Shown here piece by piece: positions 42,136 to 52,067 of a stretch of DNA of 64,000 nt. The position numbers were made by a program, and so were the translations under genes. The stretch is from Neptunicoccus sediminis. Its GTDB lineage: Bacteria > Pseudomonadota > Alphaproteobacteria > Rhodobacterales > Rhodobacteraceae. Every line of letters begins with the position of its first letter. Positions within the stretch are counted from its first letter, which is position 1. A model generated the notes under the pieces. The model saw only the letters and a program-made list of their open reading frames with translations. It did no database searches and had not been told where the DNA came from. Where the stretch lies: contig NZ_MDVX01000018.1 of NCBI RefSeq assembly GCF_001719615.1, forward strand, positions 1-64,000, written 5' to 3'.

Positions 42136-45100
42136 TTGCAGTTTTCCAAAATCCGTCTGACCGGCTTCAAAAGCTTCGTGGACCCGACCGAGTTAATCAT
42201 CTCGGACGGGCTGACGGGGGTTGTGGGGCCGAACGGCTGCGGCAAATCCAATCTGCTGGAAGCCTTGCGCTGGGTTATGGGGGAAAACCGTCCGACCGCC
42301 ATGCGGGGCGGTGGCATGGAGGATGTGATCTTTGCGGGTGCGGCCTCCCGTCCGGCGCGTAATTTTGCAGAAGTGATGCTGACGCTCGACAACAAAGAGC
42401 GGCTTGCACCGGCGGCCTTTAATGACGCGGACACGCTGGAGGTGGTGCGCCGGATCACGCGGGATGCGGGATCGGCCTATAAGACCAACGGCAAGGAAGC
42501 CCGTGCGCGGGACGTGCAGATGCTGTTTGCCGATGCCTCTACCGGTGCGCACAGCCCTGCACTGGTACGGCAGGGGCAGATTTCCGAACTGATCAACGCC
42601 AAACCCAAAAGCCGCCGCCGTGTGCTGGAAGAGGCTGCGGGGATTTCCGGACTGTACCAGCGCCGCCACGAGGCAGAACTGAAGCTGAACGGGGCGGAAA
42701 GCAACCTTGCGCGGCTTGACGACGTCATTGAACAACTCGACAGCCAGTTGAACGCGCTGGCACGACAGGCGCGGCAGGCGGCACGGTATCGCGCCATTCT
42801 GGAAGAGCTGCGCCAGTCCGAAGGGCTGCTGCTTTATCGTCGCTGGCGCGAGGCGGACCAGTCGCTTGCCAAGGCAGTGGAACAATTGCAACAGGCGACA
42901 CAGCTTGCAGCGGCAGGGCAGGGCGGTGCGGCCAAGGCTGCGGCGCTGCGCAAGGAACTTGAAGGCAAGGTGCCGCCGTTGCGCGAAGAAGAAACCGTCG
43001 CGGGGGCCATCTTGCAACGGCTGAGCGCAGAGCGGGATGCGCTCGGGGATCAGGAGAGCCGTGCGCGGGCGACGATTGAAACCTTGCAAAACCGGATCGA
43101 ACAGCTTGGCAAGGATATTGACCGCGAAACCGGCCTGAACCGCGATGCGGAAGAAACCATCAAGCGGCTCGACTGGGAGCAGGAGGCCCTGCTTAAAGCG
43201 TCTGAAGGGCAGGAAGAACGGATCGAAACAGCAGCAGCCGAGGCCAAAACCGCTGCGGCTGTGATGCAGGAAAAAGAGGCGGATCTGGACCGGCACACCG
43301 AAGACGTGGCCCGTCTTGCGGCCCGTCACCAGTCTGCCCACCGTCTGTTGCAGGACGTGCGCGGCGCACAGAAAAAACGTGAAGAACAGGCGGAAACCGC
43401 CGCCCAAGCAGTGACCAAGGCCAAAGAGGGTCTGGCACAGGCCGAGGCGCGTTTGTCCGAAGCCAGCAAAACCCATAGCGTGGCACAGGAAGCGGCTTTG
43501 CGGGCTGAAGCACGGTTGGGCGAAATCGAAATCCGCCGCGCCGAGGAACAAGCCCGCGACAGCGATGCCCGCGCCGCCCTGTCCGAAGCTGAAGGGGAGG
43601 CGAATGCCCTGAACGCCGAAGTGGGCGCTTTGGAGCGGGTGATCGCGCGGGACCAGTCGGGCGGTGCGCAATTGCTGGACGAGGTTCGTGCGCGCAAGGG
43701 CTATGAGGCGGCGCTGGGGGCGTCGCTTGCGGATGATCTGAAGGCTCCGGTTGTGGGGCCCGCGGGTGTGTCCGGTTGGGCGCAAATGCCCGATTACGAA
43801 GCTGCCGCCGCGCTGCCGCAAGGGGCAAACCCGCTGGCGGAATACGTGACTGCGCCCGATGTTCTGTCGCGCCGTTTGTCGCAAACCGGCGTTGTCGCGC
43901 GGGAGCAGGGCGCGGCCTTGCAGGGCGCGTTAAAACCGGGCCAGCGGTTGGTGAGCGTCGAGGGCGATCTGTGGCGTTGGGACGGCTACCGTGCGGGTGC
44001 CGATGACGCGCCGACGGCGGCAGCTTTGCGGTTGCAACAGGTCAACAGGCTCGAAGATCTGCGCGAGTCCCATCAGTCTGCCGCGCAAGCTGCTGCCACC
44101 GCGCGGGAGGTATTTGAAACCGCCCATGCCGCGTTGCAAGACACAATTGCCGCCGATCAGGAAGCCCGCCGCGCCCGCAAGGTAGCGGATGAAACCGCCA
44201 ACAGCGCCACCCGCGCCATGAGCCGCGCCGAGGCAGATCGTGATATGCTGTCAGGGCGTGTCGAAACCCTGACCCAGACGCTGGCCCGTTTGCAGGAAGA
44301 AGCCCTGGCCGCGACCACAGCCGTGAAAGAGGCCGAAGCCGCCGTGCGCGAACTTGGCGATCTAGATGCGGCGCGGGAAACGGTTGAGGCATTAAAGGTA
44401 GCGGTTGAGGCGGCGCGGATGACCATGCTGACCAAGCGCAGCATCCACGACGAACAGCGCCGTGACGGCGAGGCGCGGGTCAAGCGCCGTCAGGAGATCA
44501 CACAAGAAGTCAGCGGCTGGCGGCACCGTCTGGAAACCGCAGAGGCCCGTATTGCAGAGCTTGCCAGCCGCAAGGAAACCTCCGAGCAGGAGCTGAAAGA
44601 CGCTACAGCAGCGCCGGACGAAATCCGCGCCAAGCGCGAAGAACTGGGCCGCGAGATCGAAAAGGCGCAGGAGCGGGTAAAGGCCGCGTCTGACGCGCTG
44701 GCGGTGGCGGAAACCAACTTGCGACAGGCCGAACAGGGCGAGCGGGACGCCGAGAGAGCCGCTTCCGAGGCCCGCGAAGCCCGCGCCCGTGCCGATGCCG
44801 TTGCCGACTCAGCCCGCGTTCAGGTGGACACCGCTGCGGATCGTATCCGCGAGGAGTTGGAAATCTCGCCAGAAAGATTGCTGGAACGTTTGCAGGCCGA
44901 TCCCGAAGACATGCCCCCCGTGCAGATGATCGAAAACGATGTGGCCCGCTTGCGCCGCCAGCGGGATTCCCTTGGTGCGGTGAACCTGCGGGCTGAAGAG
45001 GACGCCAAAGAAGTGACCGAAGAGCGGGACACGCTGGTCACGGAAAAGGCCGATCTGGAAGAGGCAATCAAGACCCTGCGCTCTGGCATTGCCAGCCTGA

Positions 45101-45591
45101 ACAGGGAAGGGCGCGAACGGCTTCTGGCTGCCTTTGACGAGGTAAACAGCAATTTCTCCCTGTTGTTCAAACATCTGTTTGGCGGCGGCGATGCCAATCT
45201 CGTTCTTGTCGAAAGCGACGATCCGCTGGAGGCAGGGCTGGAGATCATGTGCCAGCCCCCCGGCAAAAAGCTGAGCACCCTAAGCCTGCTGTCCGGCGGC
45301 GAGCAGACGCTAACCGCGCTGTCCCTGATCTTTGCGGTGTTTCTGGCCAATCCGTCACCGATCTGTGTGCTGGACGAGGTGGACGCGCCGCTGGATGATG
45401 CCAATGTGACGCGCTTTTGTGACCTGCTGGATGAAATGACCCGCCGCACCGATACGCGGTTCCTGATCATCACCCACCACGCCGTCACCATGAGCCGGAT
45501 GGACCGGCTGTTTGGTGTCACAATGGCGGAGCTTGGTGTCAGCCAGTTGGTGAGTGTCGATCTGCAACAGGCTGAACGTCTGGTGGGGTGA
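42136..45591 (+). CDS. smc: Chromosome segregation protein SMC
   Basis: A 1151-residue SMC ATPase. The N-terminal head has Walker A GPNGCGKSN (32-40). Long coiled coils (about 165-500 and 680-1000) flank a hinge at about 515-660. The C-terminal head has signature LSLLSGGEQTLTALSL (about 1050) and Walker B ICVLDEVDAPLDD (about 1076). A TTG start with AAGG 8 nt upstream begins the family-like MQFSKIRLTGFKSF. It compacts and resolves chromosomes with ScpAB, which are not in the window. It is divergent from the cobalamin riboswitch. Confidence 0.97.
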   Translation: MQFSKIRLTGFKSFVDPTELIISDGLTGVVGPNGCGKSNLLEALRWVMGENRPTAMRGGGMEDVIFAGAASRPARNFAEVMLTLDNKERLAPAAFNDADTLEVVRRITRDAGSAYKTNGKEARARDVQMLFADASTGAHSPALVRQGQISELINAKPKSRRRVLEEAAGISGLYQRRHEAELKLNGAESNLARLDDVIEQLDSQLNALARQARQAARYRAILEELRQSEGLLLYRRWREADQSLAKAVEQLQQATQLAAAGQGGAAKAAALRKELEGKVPPLREEETVAGAILQRLSAERDALGDQESRARATIETLQNRIEQLGKDIDRETGLNRDAEETIKRLDWEQEALLKASEGQEERIETAAAEAKTAAAVMQEKEADLDRHTEDVARLAARHQSAHRLLQDVRGAQKKREEQAETAAQAVTKAKEGLAQAEARLSEASKTHSVAQEAALRAEARLGEIEIRRAEEQARDSDARAALSEAEGEANALNAEVGALERVIARDQSGGAQLLDEVRARKGYEAALGASLADDLKAPVVGPAGVSGWAQMPDYEAAAALPQGANPLAEYVTAPDVLSRRLSQTGVVAREQGAALQGALKPGQRLVSVEGDLWRWDGYRAGADDAPTAAALRLQQVNRLEDLRESHQSAAQAAATAREVFETAHAALQDTIAADQEARRARKVADETANSATRAMSRAEADRDMLSGRVETLTQTLARLQEEALAATTAVKEAEAAVRELGDLDAARETVEALKVAVEAARMTMLTKRSIHDEQRRDGEARVKRRQEITQEVSGWRHRLETAEARIAELASRKETSEQELKDATAAPDEIRAKREELGREIEKAQERVKAASDALAVAETNLRQAEQGERDAERAASEAREARARADAVADSARVQVDTAADRIREELEISPERLLERLQADPEDMPPVQMIENDVARLRRQRDSLGAVNLRAEEDAKEVTEERDTLVTEKADLEEAIKTLRSGIASLNREGRERLLAAFDEVNSNFSLLFKHLFGGGDANLVLVESDDPLEAGLEIMCQPPGKKLSTLSLLSGGEQTLTALSLIFAVFLANPSPICVLDEVDAPLDDANVTRFCDLLDEMTRRTDTRFLIITHHAVTMSRMDRLFGVTMAELGVSQLVSVDLQQAERLVG

Positions 45592-45675
45592 CAGGGCGCG
45601 TGTCGTTCTGATCGCCCTTGCAGTGGCCGCAGAGATAGACTCTAATTTGGCCAGCCACCAATACAGGAGCCGGCC

Positions 45676-47091
45676 ATTTTCAGCAGCGTAACCCTTTCGC
45701 AAGCCAAAGCGCAGACATGGGATGTAATCATCGCAGGCTCAAGCTTTGCGGCGATGTTCTTTCTGCGCGGCCTGCCCGAAAACCTGCGGGTTCTGGTGGT
45801 GGAAAAAGGCAGCATCCAGCCCCACGCCGACCAGTTGCAGCAGGGTATCCTTGTGGATGAGGAAATTCCCGTCGATAACCGTTCCGGCTATCGCAAGCAC
45901 TGGAAGGCGCATACGCTGTTCGGGGGCAATTCAAACTGCTGGTGGGCCTGCACGCCGCGATTTCACCCCAATGATTTCCGGCTGAACAGTCTATACGGTG
46001 TCGGGATGGACTGGCCTTTGGGCTATGACGAATTGGAGCCGCTTTACGGCGAAGTGGAACAGCTGATGGAAATCTCCGGCGGGGGATCGGATCATATCCT
46101 GCCCCGCAGCACGGCCTTCCCGTTTCCGCCCCACGCCCCGAGCCGGACAGATATGGCGTTGCAGGCTCATTCGCGCAACTGGTTTGCCCAGCCGAGTGCC
46201 CGTTCAAATGGCGGGCGGCGGGCGCAGTGCTGTGTGAACGGGATTTGCAATCTATGTCCGGTAAATGCGAAATTCTCGGTCCCAAACAGCGTTGATCTGT
46301 TTGCCCGTGAAGGCGTCTTTCTGTTGCTGGACAGTGAGGTTCGGGCCGTTGATCTGGCCGGATCGGTGGCAAAAGGGGTTCTGGTGCGTGATCCGAAAGG
46401 TGCTGAACATCTGTTGAAAGGCGATCTGGTGGCATTGGGGACCAATGCAATCTGGAATGCGGGCATCCTGCTGCGATCGGGTGTGCGATCTGCTGCGCTG
46501 GGCCGGTATCTGCACGAACAGGTTGCGGTGACGGTTTTGCTGGACCTCGGAGCGGGGCAAAGGAACTATTACGGTGGCACGTCGATTACCGGACACGGTT
46601 ACGATCTTTATGACGGGGCGCATAGGTCGGACTACGGCGCGATACTGATGGAGAACCACAACGCCCCCGCTGCGCTACGGGCCGAGCCGGGGCGCTGGAC
46701 AGAACGGATGCTCCTGAAACTGATTGCCGAGGATTTGCCCGTTGCCGACAACCGCGTGGTGTTGCGGGACGGCGAAGTCGTGACAGAATGGGGCGGGCAT
46801 ACAGACTACGGGTTCAAGGCGCTGGATGCGGCGGTAGCGAAACTGCCGGACATCCTGCCGTTTGACATCGAAGGACAGGTCGTCAGCCCGCGACTGATTT
46901 CAGAGGATCATATTCAGGGGACGCACCGGATGGGCGTTAATCCGGCGGACTCGGTGGTTGATCCGGAGTTAAAATGTCACGGCGTGCGCAACCTGCTGGC
47001 GCTCGGGGCGGGGGCCTTCCCGACCGGACCGGCGGCGAACCCGACTCTGACCCTGTCGGCCCTGTCCTTGCGTGCGGGGAGGGCGGTGTGA
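45676..47091 (+). CDS. GMC family FAD-dependent oxidoreductase, probable ATT start
   Basis: A 471-residue flavoprotein if begun at ATT 45676. The FAD-binding segment WDVIIAGSSFAAMFFL lies upstream of the first ATG (45754), so that ATG cannot be the true start. No ATG, GTG or TTG exists in frame between the stop at 45643 and 45754, while AGGAG (45665-45669) is ideally placed for ATT. Later motifs are GGNSNCWWACTPRF, a Cys-rich CCVNGICNLCP, and the C-terminal GTHRMGVNP plus AGAFPTGPAANPTLTLSAL of GMC enzymes. It is coupled (TGATG) to a Tat-signal gene, suggesting a two-subunit dehydrogenase. A sequencing error or missed frameshift is the alternative. Confidence 0.85.
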   Translation: MFSSVTLSQAKAQTWDVIIAGSSFAAMFFLRGLPENLRVLVVEKGSIQPHADQLQQGILVDEEIPVDNRSGYRKHWKAHTLFGGNSNCWWACTPRFHPNDFRLNSLYGVGMDWPLGYDELEPLYGEVEQLMEISGGGSDHILPRSTAFPFPPHAPSRTDMALQAHSRNWFAQPSARSNGGRRAQCCVNGICNLCPVNAKFSVPNSVDLFAREGVFLLLDSEVRAVDLAGSVAKGVLVRDPKGAEHLLKGDLVALGTNAIWNAGILLRSGVRSAALGRYLHEQVAVTVLLDLGAGQRNYYGGTSITGHGYDLYDGAHRSDYGAILMENHNAPAALRAEPGRWTERMLLKLIAEDLPVADNRVVLRDGEVVTEWGGHTDYGFKALDAAVAKLPDILPFDIEGQVVSPRLISEDHIQGTHRMGVNPADSVVDPELKCHGVRNLLALGAGAFPTGPAANPTLTLSALSLRAGRAV

Positions 47092-47519
47092 TGAGTGTCT
47101 CTCGCAGAACCCTTTTGCTGTCCGGTGGGGCTGTCGTCGCTGCCGCAGGGCTTGCAGCTTTCACCTTTCGCCCGCAAGGGTTTGTTGAAATCGGACGCGC
47201 AGCGCTGCGGCGGGTTTACGGGCGAAATCTGCCGTCCGAGGTCGTTGAACCGTTTCTTGCCGAAGCAGATGCATTTTTGCGCAGAGAGACCAAACTGCCT
47301 TCTGCGCAAACGCTCTATTCCATGGATGGGGTCTTTGGCTTGCCCGAAGGCTATGACGGCGCGGACTGGATTGAGGCCTTTATGATCCACCGTTTCGCCA
47401 TGTCGAGCACTGTCATTGCTGCGGGAGAAACAGGCGAGCCGGTGGAGTATACCGGCTTTTTCGACCCTCATGGTGCGCCCTGTTCCAATCAGCTTTCGGC
47501 CTTTAACGCGCCGCTTTAG
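47091..47519 (+). CDS. Twin-arginine signal protein, putative GMC dehydrogenase partner
   Basis: A 142-residue protein beginning MSVSRRTLLLSGGAVVAAAG, a Tat signal with SRRTLL. The mature part is helical-looking with no motif I recognise. It shares one base with the GMC stop, so the two are translated together. Gluconate and sorbitol dehydrogenases pair a GMC flavoprotein with a small Tat-exported subunit. By analogy the GMC subunit could be carried to the periplasm by this partner; that is inference. Its last 4 bp overlap the convergent transglycosylase gene. Confidence 0.75.
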   Translation: MSVSRRTLLLSGGAVVAAAGLAAFTFRPQGFVEIGRAALRRVYGRNLPSEVVEPFLAEADAFLRRETKLPSAQTLYSMDGVFGLPEGYDGADWIEAFMIHRFAMSSTVIAAGETGEPVEYTGFFDPHGAPCSNQLSAFNAPL

Positions 47520-48688
47520 AGCTTTGAGAGCAATCCGGTGGTGGGCCAAGCGTCTGCAGGAAGACCAAGGCGGATTTGTTCCTGACGCACGGCATCGCGG
47601 GTTTTCGCCCCCAGTATTCCGTCTACTTTGCCCACGTCATACCCGCGCGCCTTCAGCTTTTTCTGAAGGGATTTCATCTGGCTATCAGACAGACCCGGCT
47701 CGGGGGAGCCTTCGTCAAAACGCGGTGCGCCGGCAAGGCGGGTCGCGAAATAGGCAGCGGTGGTCACATAGACCAGCGACTGGTTCCATTCGAGATAAAC
47801 CTTAAAGTTCGGCAGGGCCAGAAACGCCGGACCTTTGCGGCCCTGCGGCAGCAACAGAGAGGCTTGCAAGCTGCCGTTTGGCATGGTCACGCCGCGCGCT
47901 TTGACACCTGCGGCGGCCCATTCAGACACGCTGCGGCTGGTGTGCAGGCCGGTCTGCGCCCAATCGAGCGTTTGGGGCACGGTGACTTCGACCAGCCACG
48001 GTTCGTTCGGGCGCCATCCGTGGTGGGAAATCACATTGGCACCGGACATCAGCGCATCCGCGGCGGAGGTTTTCAGAGACACATGCCCGTCACCATCCCC
48101 GTCTACCCCCCGTTCGATTATGTCCTTGGGCAGCATCTGCACCATGCCGATTTCCCCCGCCCAAGCGCCTGTGGTCTTGGCAGGCGAGAAATCTCCCCGT
48201 TCAAACAGGGTCAGGGCTGCGAAAATCTGCGGACGGAACAGTTCGGGGCGGCGGCAGTCGTGACTAAGGGTGAGGAGCGCGTTCAGCGTGTTAAAATCCC
48301 CCTGCACCGCGCCGAAATCGGTCTCCAGCGCCCAGAACGCCAGCATGACAGCCGGATCAACCCCGTAGGTTTTCTGGATGCGGTCAAACACAGAGGCATA
48401 TTTCTGGCGGTTCGCCTTACCTTTGGCCATGCGGTTTGCACTGATGACCCGTTTGGCGAAATCGGTGAAGTCCAGTTTGAACACGCCCTGCGCACGATCC
48501 GCAGAAATCACCTTCTGATCCTGCCGCGCATGGGCCAGAAACTGATCCACCTTGGCGGGATTGTGACCCTTGGCGACGGCTTCTTCTTTGACGCCAGAGA
48601 GAAAACTGCTGAACGAACCGCCACAGGACTGGGCAAAAACAGGGGTGACGAGGGTTGAGATCAGCGCGGTTGCCAAAAGGTATTTCAT
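47516..48688 (-). CDS. Lytic murein transglycosylase (MltB family) with peptidoglycan-binding domain
   Basis: A 390-residue exported enzyme: Sec signal peptide (1-19, ending VFA), a GH103-type catalytic domain with catalytic Glu in AFWALETDFGAVQGDFNTL, and DGDGDGHVSLKTSAADAL. A C-terminal PG_binding_1 domain (about 330-390; LQKKLKARGYDVGKVDGILGAKTRDAV) completes it. It cleaves peptidoglycan to 1,6-anhydromuropeptides in the periplasm. The start at 48688 gives a compact signal peptide; an ATG at 48700 is possible. Confidence 0.92.
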   Translation of the reverse strand: MKYLLATALISTLVTPVFAQSCGGSFSSFLSGVKEEAVAKGHNPAKVDQFLAHARQDQKVISADRAQGVFKLDFTDFAKRVISANRMAKGKANRQKYASVFDRIQKTYGVDPAVMLAFWALETDFGAVQGDFNTLNALLTLSHDCRRPELFRPQIFAALTLFERGDFSPAKTTGAWAGEIGMVQMLPKDIIERGVDGDGDGHVSLKTSAADALMSGANVISHHGWRPNEPWLVEVTVPQTLDWAQTGLHTSRSVSEWAAAGVKARGVTMPNGSLQASLLLPQGRKGPAFLALPNFKVYLEWNQSLVYVTTAAYFATRLAGAPRFDEGSPEPGLSDSQMKSLQKKLKARGYDVGKVDGILGAKTRDAVRQEQIRLGLPADAWPTTGLLSKL

Positions 48689-48896
48689 AAAGCAGTCCAT
48701 CCTGTAACGGGTGAGAATTTGACGCGAAGGAACACAGGCACCCCCCGCAACGCAAGCACAATCGCACTGCGCGGCATCTGTCGGCAAAAGACAGCAAAGC
48801 AGCAGGCAGGGGCATCACTTTGTGCGTTTCAGCCTTGAACTTTCCCTTGCGGCATCCCTAACTGTAATCAAACGAACCAAATCACAGGAGAAGACC

Positions 48897-49550
48897 ATGG
48901 GTTTGCGTATTAACGATGTTGTGCCGAATTTCACCGCCGAGACGGATCAGGGCACGTTCGACTTTCACGACTGGATTGGCGACAGCTGGGCGATCCTCTT
49001 TTCCCACCCGAAAGATTTTACCCCTGTGTGCACCACGGAATTCGGCGCCGTTGCGCAACTGGCCGATGAATGGGAAAAACGCGGCACCAAAGTGATGGGC
49101 GTGTCTGTGGACGGTGTGCCGGACCACAAGAAATGGAAAGTAGACATTGAGAAAGTCTCTGGTGCGAAAGCGGGTTTCCCGATCATCGCGGATGAGGGGC
49201 TGGAGGTGTCCAAAGCCTTTGATATGTTACCAGCCGAAGCCTATCTGCCCGATGGACGCACCCCTGCGGATAGCGCAACCGTGCGTTCTGTTTTTATCAT
49301 CGGACCGGACAAGCAGTTGAAACTGTCGATGACCTACCCGATGACAGTGGGACGCAACTTTGCCGAAATCCTGCGGGCGCTGGATGCGCTGCAAACCACG
49401 GCGAAACACGGGGTTGCAACGGGGGCGAACTGGCAAACCAGCGAAGATGTGATCATTCCGCCGGCCGTTTCAGACGAGGATGCCAAAAAGAAATTTGGCG
49501 AATTTGAAACTGTTCTGCCTTACCTGCGCAAAACCAAACTGCCAGCATAA
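48897..49550 (+). CDS. 1-Cys peroxiredoxin (Prx6 type)
   Basis: A 217-residue peroxidase with the peroxidatic Cys45 in SHPKDFTPVCTTEF and no second catalytic Cys, as in the Prx6 subfamily. The C-terminal extension with VIIPPAVSDEDAKKKF is typical. It reduces H2O2 and organic peroxides. AGGAGA precedes ATG 48897; the frame from 48822 adds an unsupported leader. A hairpin follows the stop. Confidence 0.95.
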   Translation: MGLRINDVVPNFTAETDQGTFDFHDWIGDSWAILFSHPKDFTPVCTTEFGAVAQLADEWEKRGTKVMGVSVDGVPDHKKWKVDIEKVSGAKAGFPIIADEGLEVSKAFDMLPAEAYLPDGRTPADSATVRSVFIIGPDKQLKLSMTYPMTVGRNFAEILRALDALQTTAKHGVATGANWQTSEDVIIPPAVSDEDAKKKFGEFETVLPYLRKTKLPA

Positions 49551-49563
49551 CGCGCGTCATTAT

Positions 49564-49587
49564 GCACGGCGGGTCCACCTGCCGTGC
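49564..49587 (+). terminator. Hairpin downstream of peroxiredoxin
   Basis: GCACGGC (49564-49570) pairs with GCCGTGC (49581-49587), with GGT/ACC pairing inside. It begins 13 nt after the stop. There is no U-tract, so this is a weak or Rho-assisted terminator candidate. Confidence 0.55.
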
Positions 49588-49742
49588 AACGCCTCACGGC
49601 TTTGGCCGTTTACGGGTGGAAAAATCCCAAACCCTGCGGTCATCCCCTGTTTGCGCCCTTTTCAACTGTGGCTTATAGAGACAGTTAACATCTGTGTGAT
49701 CCAGCTGGTTGGCCGGGATCTCTACAGGATAAGGGGGGCTGT

Positions 49743-50786
49743 GTGCGCGAACTCTTCGTCACAAATTTTAATCCGAACTTCACCGGAGTCTCTGCCACGG
49801 CGGCAGGGGTTGTCGGGGTGCAGCAGGAACAGTTCGATCTGGCGCTGGTGGGTGAACCCTTGCCCGGATGTCCTGCGCCGATCAGTCGGAAAGCTGCGAT
49901 AGCCGCCAGCAAGACGCCCCCGAAGGACCGCCCCTTTGCAATCTGGCACGTGCGTCGCAACCCCGAAATGCGGGTGGCGGTTTGGGCGCGGGATGTGTTG
50001 CGCCGCCCGATCCGGATTGTTTTCACCTCGGCGGCACAACGGTTTCATTCCGCCTATCCCCGCTGGCTGATCAACCGGATGGATGCGGTAATCGCAACAA
50101 CACCCGAGGCAGCAAAATTCGTGCCCCATGTGCGGGCAGTGGTGCCCCATGGTGTTGACACAGAACGGTTTTCCCCCGGTTCGGATCGCGGCACGGATTG
50201 GGCTGCGCTTGGCTTTGGCGGCGGGTTCGGGATGGCCACGGTGGGACGTGTGCGGCCGGAAAAGGGGACGGACCTGTTTGTGGAAGCGATGATCCGCATC
50301 CTGCCGGATCACCCTGATGGCGTAGCGCTGGTCGTCGGGCGGGCGGCACGGGAACATCGCGGGTTCGCGCAGGACTTGAAAAAACGCGCTGCGGCTGCCG
50401 GATTGTCCGATCGCATCCTTTTCGTCGGAGAGCTGCCTCCCGAAAAGCTCCCCGCTTTGATGCGCGGAATTTCCCTGCTGGTGGCACTGCCCCGCTATGA
50501 AGGCTACGGAATGACCCCGCTGGAGGCGATGGCCTCGGGCGCGCCCTTTGTGGCGAGCGACACAGGCTATTACCGTTCCTTCAGCGGCGAAGGCGCAGCG
50601 GGTCGTGTGGTGGGGCAGGAAGACGTCGACGGTGCCGTGTTCGAAATAAACCGGCTGCTGTCGAGCCAAGACACGCTGTCCAGCATGTCCCGCACAGCAG
50701 TATCCCGCGCGCGGGAATTTCACAGCATCCAGGGCGAAGCCGACGGAATCGCACAAGTCTATGAGGCATTATGGCAGAACGGATAG
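49743..50786 (+). CDS. Glycosyltransferase family 4 protein
   Basis: A 347-residue GT-B glycosyltransferase. The donor-site region includes GRVRPEKGTDLFVEAM and the C-terminal ALPRYEGYGMTPLEAMASGAPFVAS, with the EX7E-type acidic pair. It resembles LPS-core mannosyltransferases (LpcC-like) in length and sequence style; sugar and acceptor are not proven. It uses a GTG start. It is the first of four overlapping plus-strand glycan genes. Confidence 0.87.
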   Translation: MRELFVTNFNPNFTGVSATAAGVVGVQQEQFDLALVGEPLPGCPAPISRKAAIAASKTPPKDRPFAIWHVRRNPEMRVAVWARDVLRRPIRIVFTSAAQRFHSAYPRWLINRMDAVIATTPEAAKFVPHVRAVVPHGVDTERFSPGSDRGTDWAALGFGGGFGMATVGRVRPEKGTDLFVEAMIRILPDHPDGVALVVGRAAREHRGFAQDLKKRAAAAGLSDRILFVGELPPEKLPALMRGISLLVALPRYEGYGMTPLEAMASGAPFVASDTGYYRSFSGEGAAGRVVGQEDVDGAVFEINRLLSSQDTLSSMSRTAVSRAREFHSIQGEADGIAQVYEALWQNG

Positions 50787-51499
50787 AGACGCTGATCATC
50801 CATCTGGCCCGCGCAACAGGGCGGCGGGGGCAGGTGGACAGGTTGCTTTCGGATACTCCGTATCCTGCACGGGTCATTGATGCGGTGGAGGGCAGCGTTT
50901 TATCCGCTGAGCAGCAAGACCGCGTGCTTGCAGATCACCCCTTGTTCAAGCCCCGCTATCCCTTTCCCCTGAACGCCGGAGAACTCGGGTGTTTTCTCAG
51001 TCACCGGACAGTCTGGCAAATGATCGTAGACCAAGGGTTGTCTGCGGCGCTGGTTCTGGAGGACGATGTGGCGCTTGTTGACGGGTTTGACCGGGCCGCA
51101 ACCTTTGCAGCACAGCATGTAAATACGCTCGGCTATATCCAGTTTCAGGTGCGACCCGTGCCGGAATGTAAAACGGTTGCGCGCGGCGAAAATGTCTCAA
51201 TCGTTCAGCCGAAGGTCACACCACTGCGAACTTCGGCGCAGATGGTCAGCAACGCGGCGGCGGTCAGATTGCTTGCCCTGACAAAGCAGGTGGACCGTCC
51301 TGTGGACACGTTCTTGCAAAGCCATTGGCACACCGGATTGCAACTGGCTTGTGTTGTGCCTTCGGGCGTGGAAGACCGCACGGCACAATCTGGTGGCAGC
51401 ACCATTTCTACCCGTAAGCCGATTGCGGAAAAGATGAAGCGGGAATGGATGCGGGCGCGTTATCGGGCGGCTGTAAAAGGACGTAGTAGAAATGGCTAA
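50771..51499 (+). CDS. Glycosyltransferase family 25 (LPS biosynthesis type)
   Basis: A 242-residue protein with the GT25 pattern: [18 protein letters not shown] at the start, [20 protein letters not shown] and LVLEDDVAL, the acidic metal/nucleotide-sugar motif. GT25 enzymes often add galactose to LPS or lipooligosaccharide. It overlaps the GT4 gene by 16 bp and the next acyltransferase by 8 bp, so the cluster is a tight operon. Confidence 0.85.
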   Translation: MAERIETLIIHLARATGRRGQVDRLLSDTPYPARVIDAVEGSVLSAEQQDRVLADHPLFKPRYPFPLNAGELGCFLSHRTVWQMIVDQGLSAALVLEDDVALVDGFDRAATFAAQHVNTLGYIQFQVRPVPECKTVARGENVSIVQPKVTPLRTSAQMVSNAAAVRLLALTKQVDRPVDTFLQSHWHTGLQLACVVPSGVEDRTAQSGGSTISTRKPIAEKMKREWMRARYRAAVKGRSRNG

Positions 51500-52067
51500 C
51501 CCTCTGAGCAGGCTAGTATTTAACCAACGGCACGGCACGCGGATTAAAAGCGGGCGGGTTTCTTTGCGCGCGAAAATCGGCAAGGGTGTCAAGATCCAGC
51601 GGGGCAGTTACCTCGATCGGCACAGCGCAATCGGCGCTTACAGCTATCTGGGCAACAATTGCACGGTTTCGGTGGCTAGGATCGGGCGGTATTGTTCGAT
51701 TGCGGACAGTGTGATCATTGGTCCGGGCGAGCATGATCTTGACGCGGTATCGACCTCTGCGGAGTTTGCCCGCGACGCCTTTGCAGAACTTACAGCCAGC
51801 CCCTGTGAGATCGGCCATGATGTGTGGATCGGAGCGCAATGTGTGATTTTGCGGGGGGTGCGGATCGGGAACGGGGCAGTTATCGGCGCCAATTCTGTGG
51901 TAACAAAGGATGTGGCACCGTTCGAGGTTGTTGCTGGCAGCCCGGCACGGGTTATCAAGAAACGGTTTTCGCAAGACCGTGAGCAAGCCATCGCCGCGAG
52001 CGAATGGTGGAGACTGGACCGTGATGCCGCTGCCGCAGAGATCACGCGGTTGGAGGCAGAGACATGA
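51492..52067 (+). CDS. Hexapeptide-repeat (LbetaH) acyltransferase
   Basis: A 191-residue left-handed beta-helix acetyltransferase with repeated hexapeptides ([24 protein letters not shown], then [31 protein letters not shown]) and the family end [14 protein letters not shown]. The catalytic His lies in GPGEHDLD. It probably O- or N-acetylates a sugar of the same glycan. It overlaps both neighbouring genes by a few bases. Confidence 0.9.
   Translation: MANPLSRLVFNQRHGTRIKSGRVSLRAKIGKGVKIQRGSYLDRHSAIGAYSYLGNNCTVSVARIGRYCSIADSVIIGPGEHDLDAVSTSAEFARDAFAELTASPCEIGHDVWIGAQCVILRGVRIGNGAVIGANSVVTKDVAPFEVVAGSPARVIKKRFSQDREQAIAASEWWRLDRDAAAAEITRLEAET

Noticed and set aside
42193-43884. 563-codon minus-strand open frame
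   Set aside because: Antisense to smc; no ribosome-binding site or recognisable domain.
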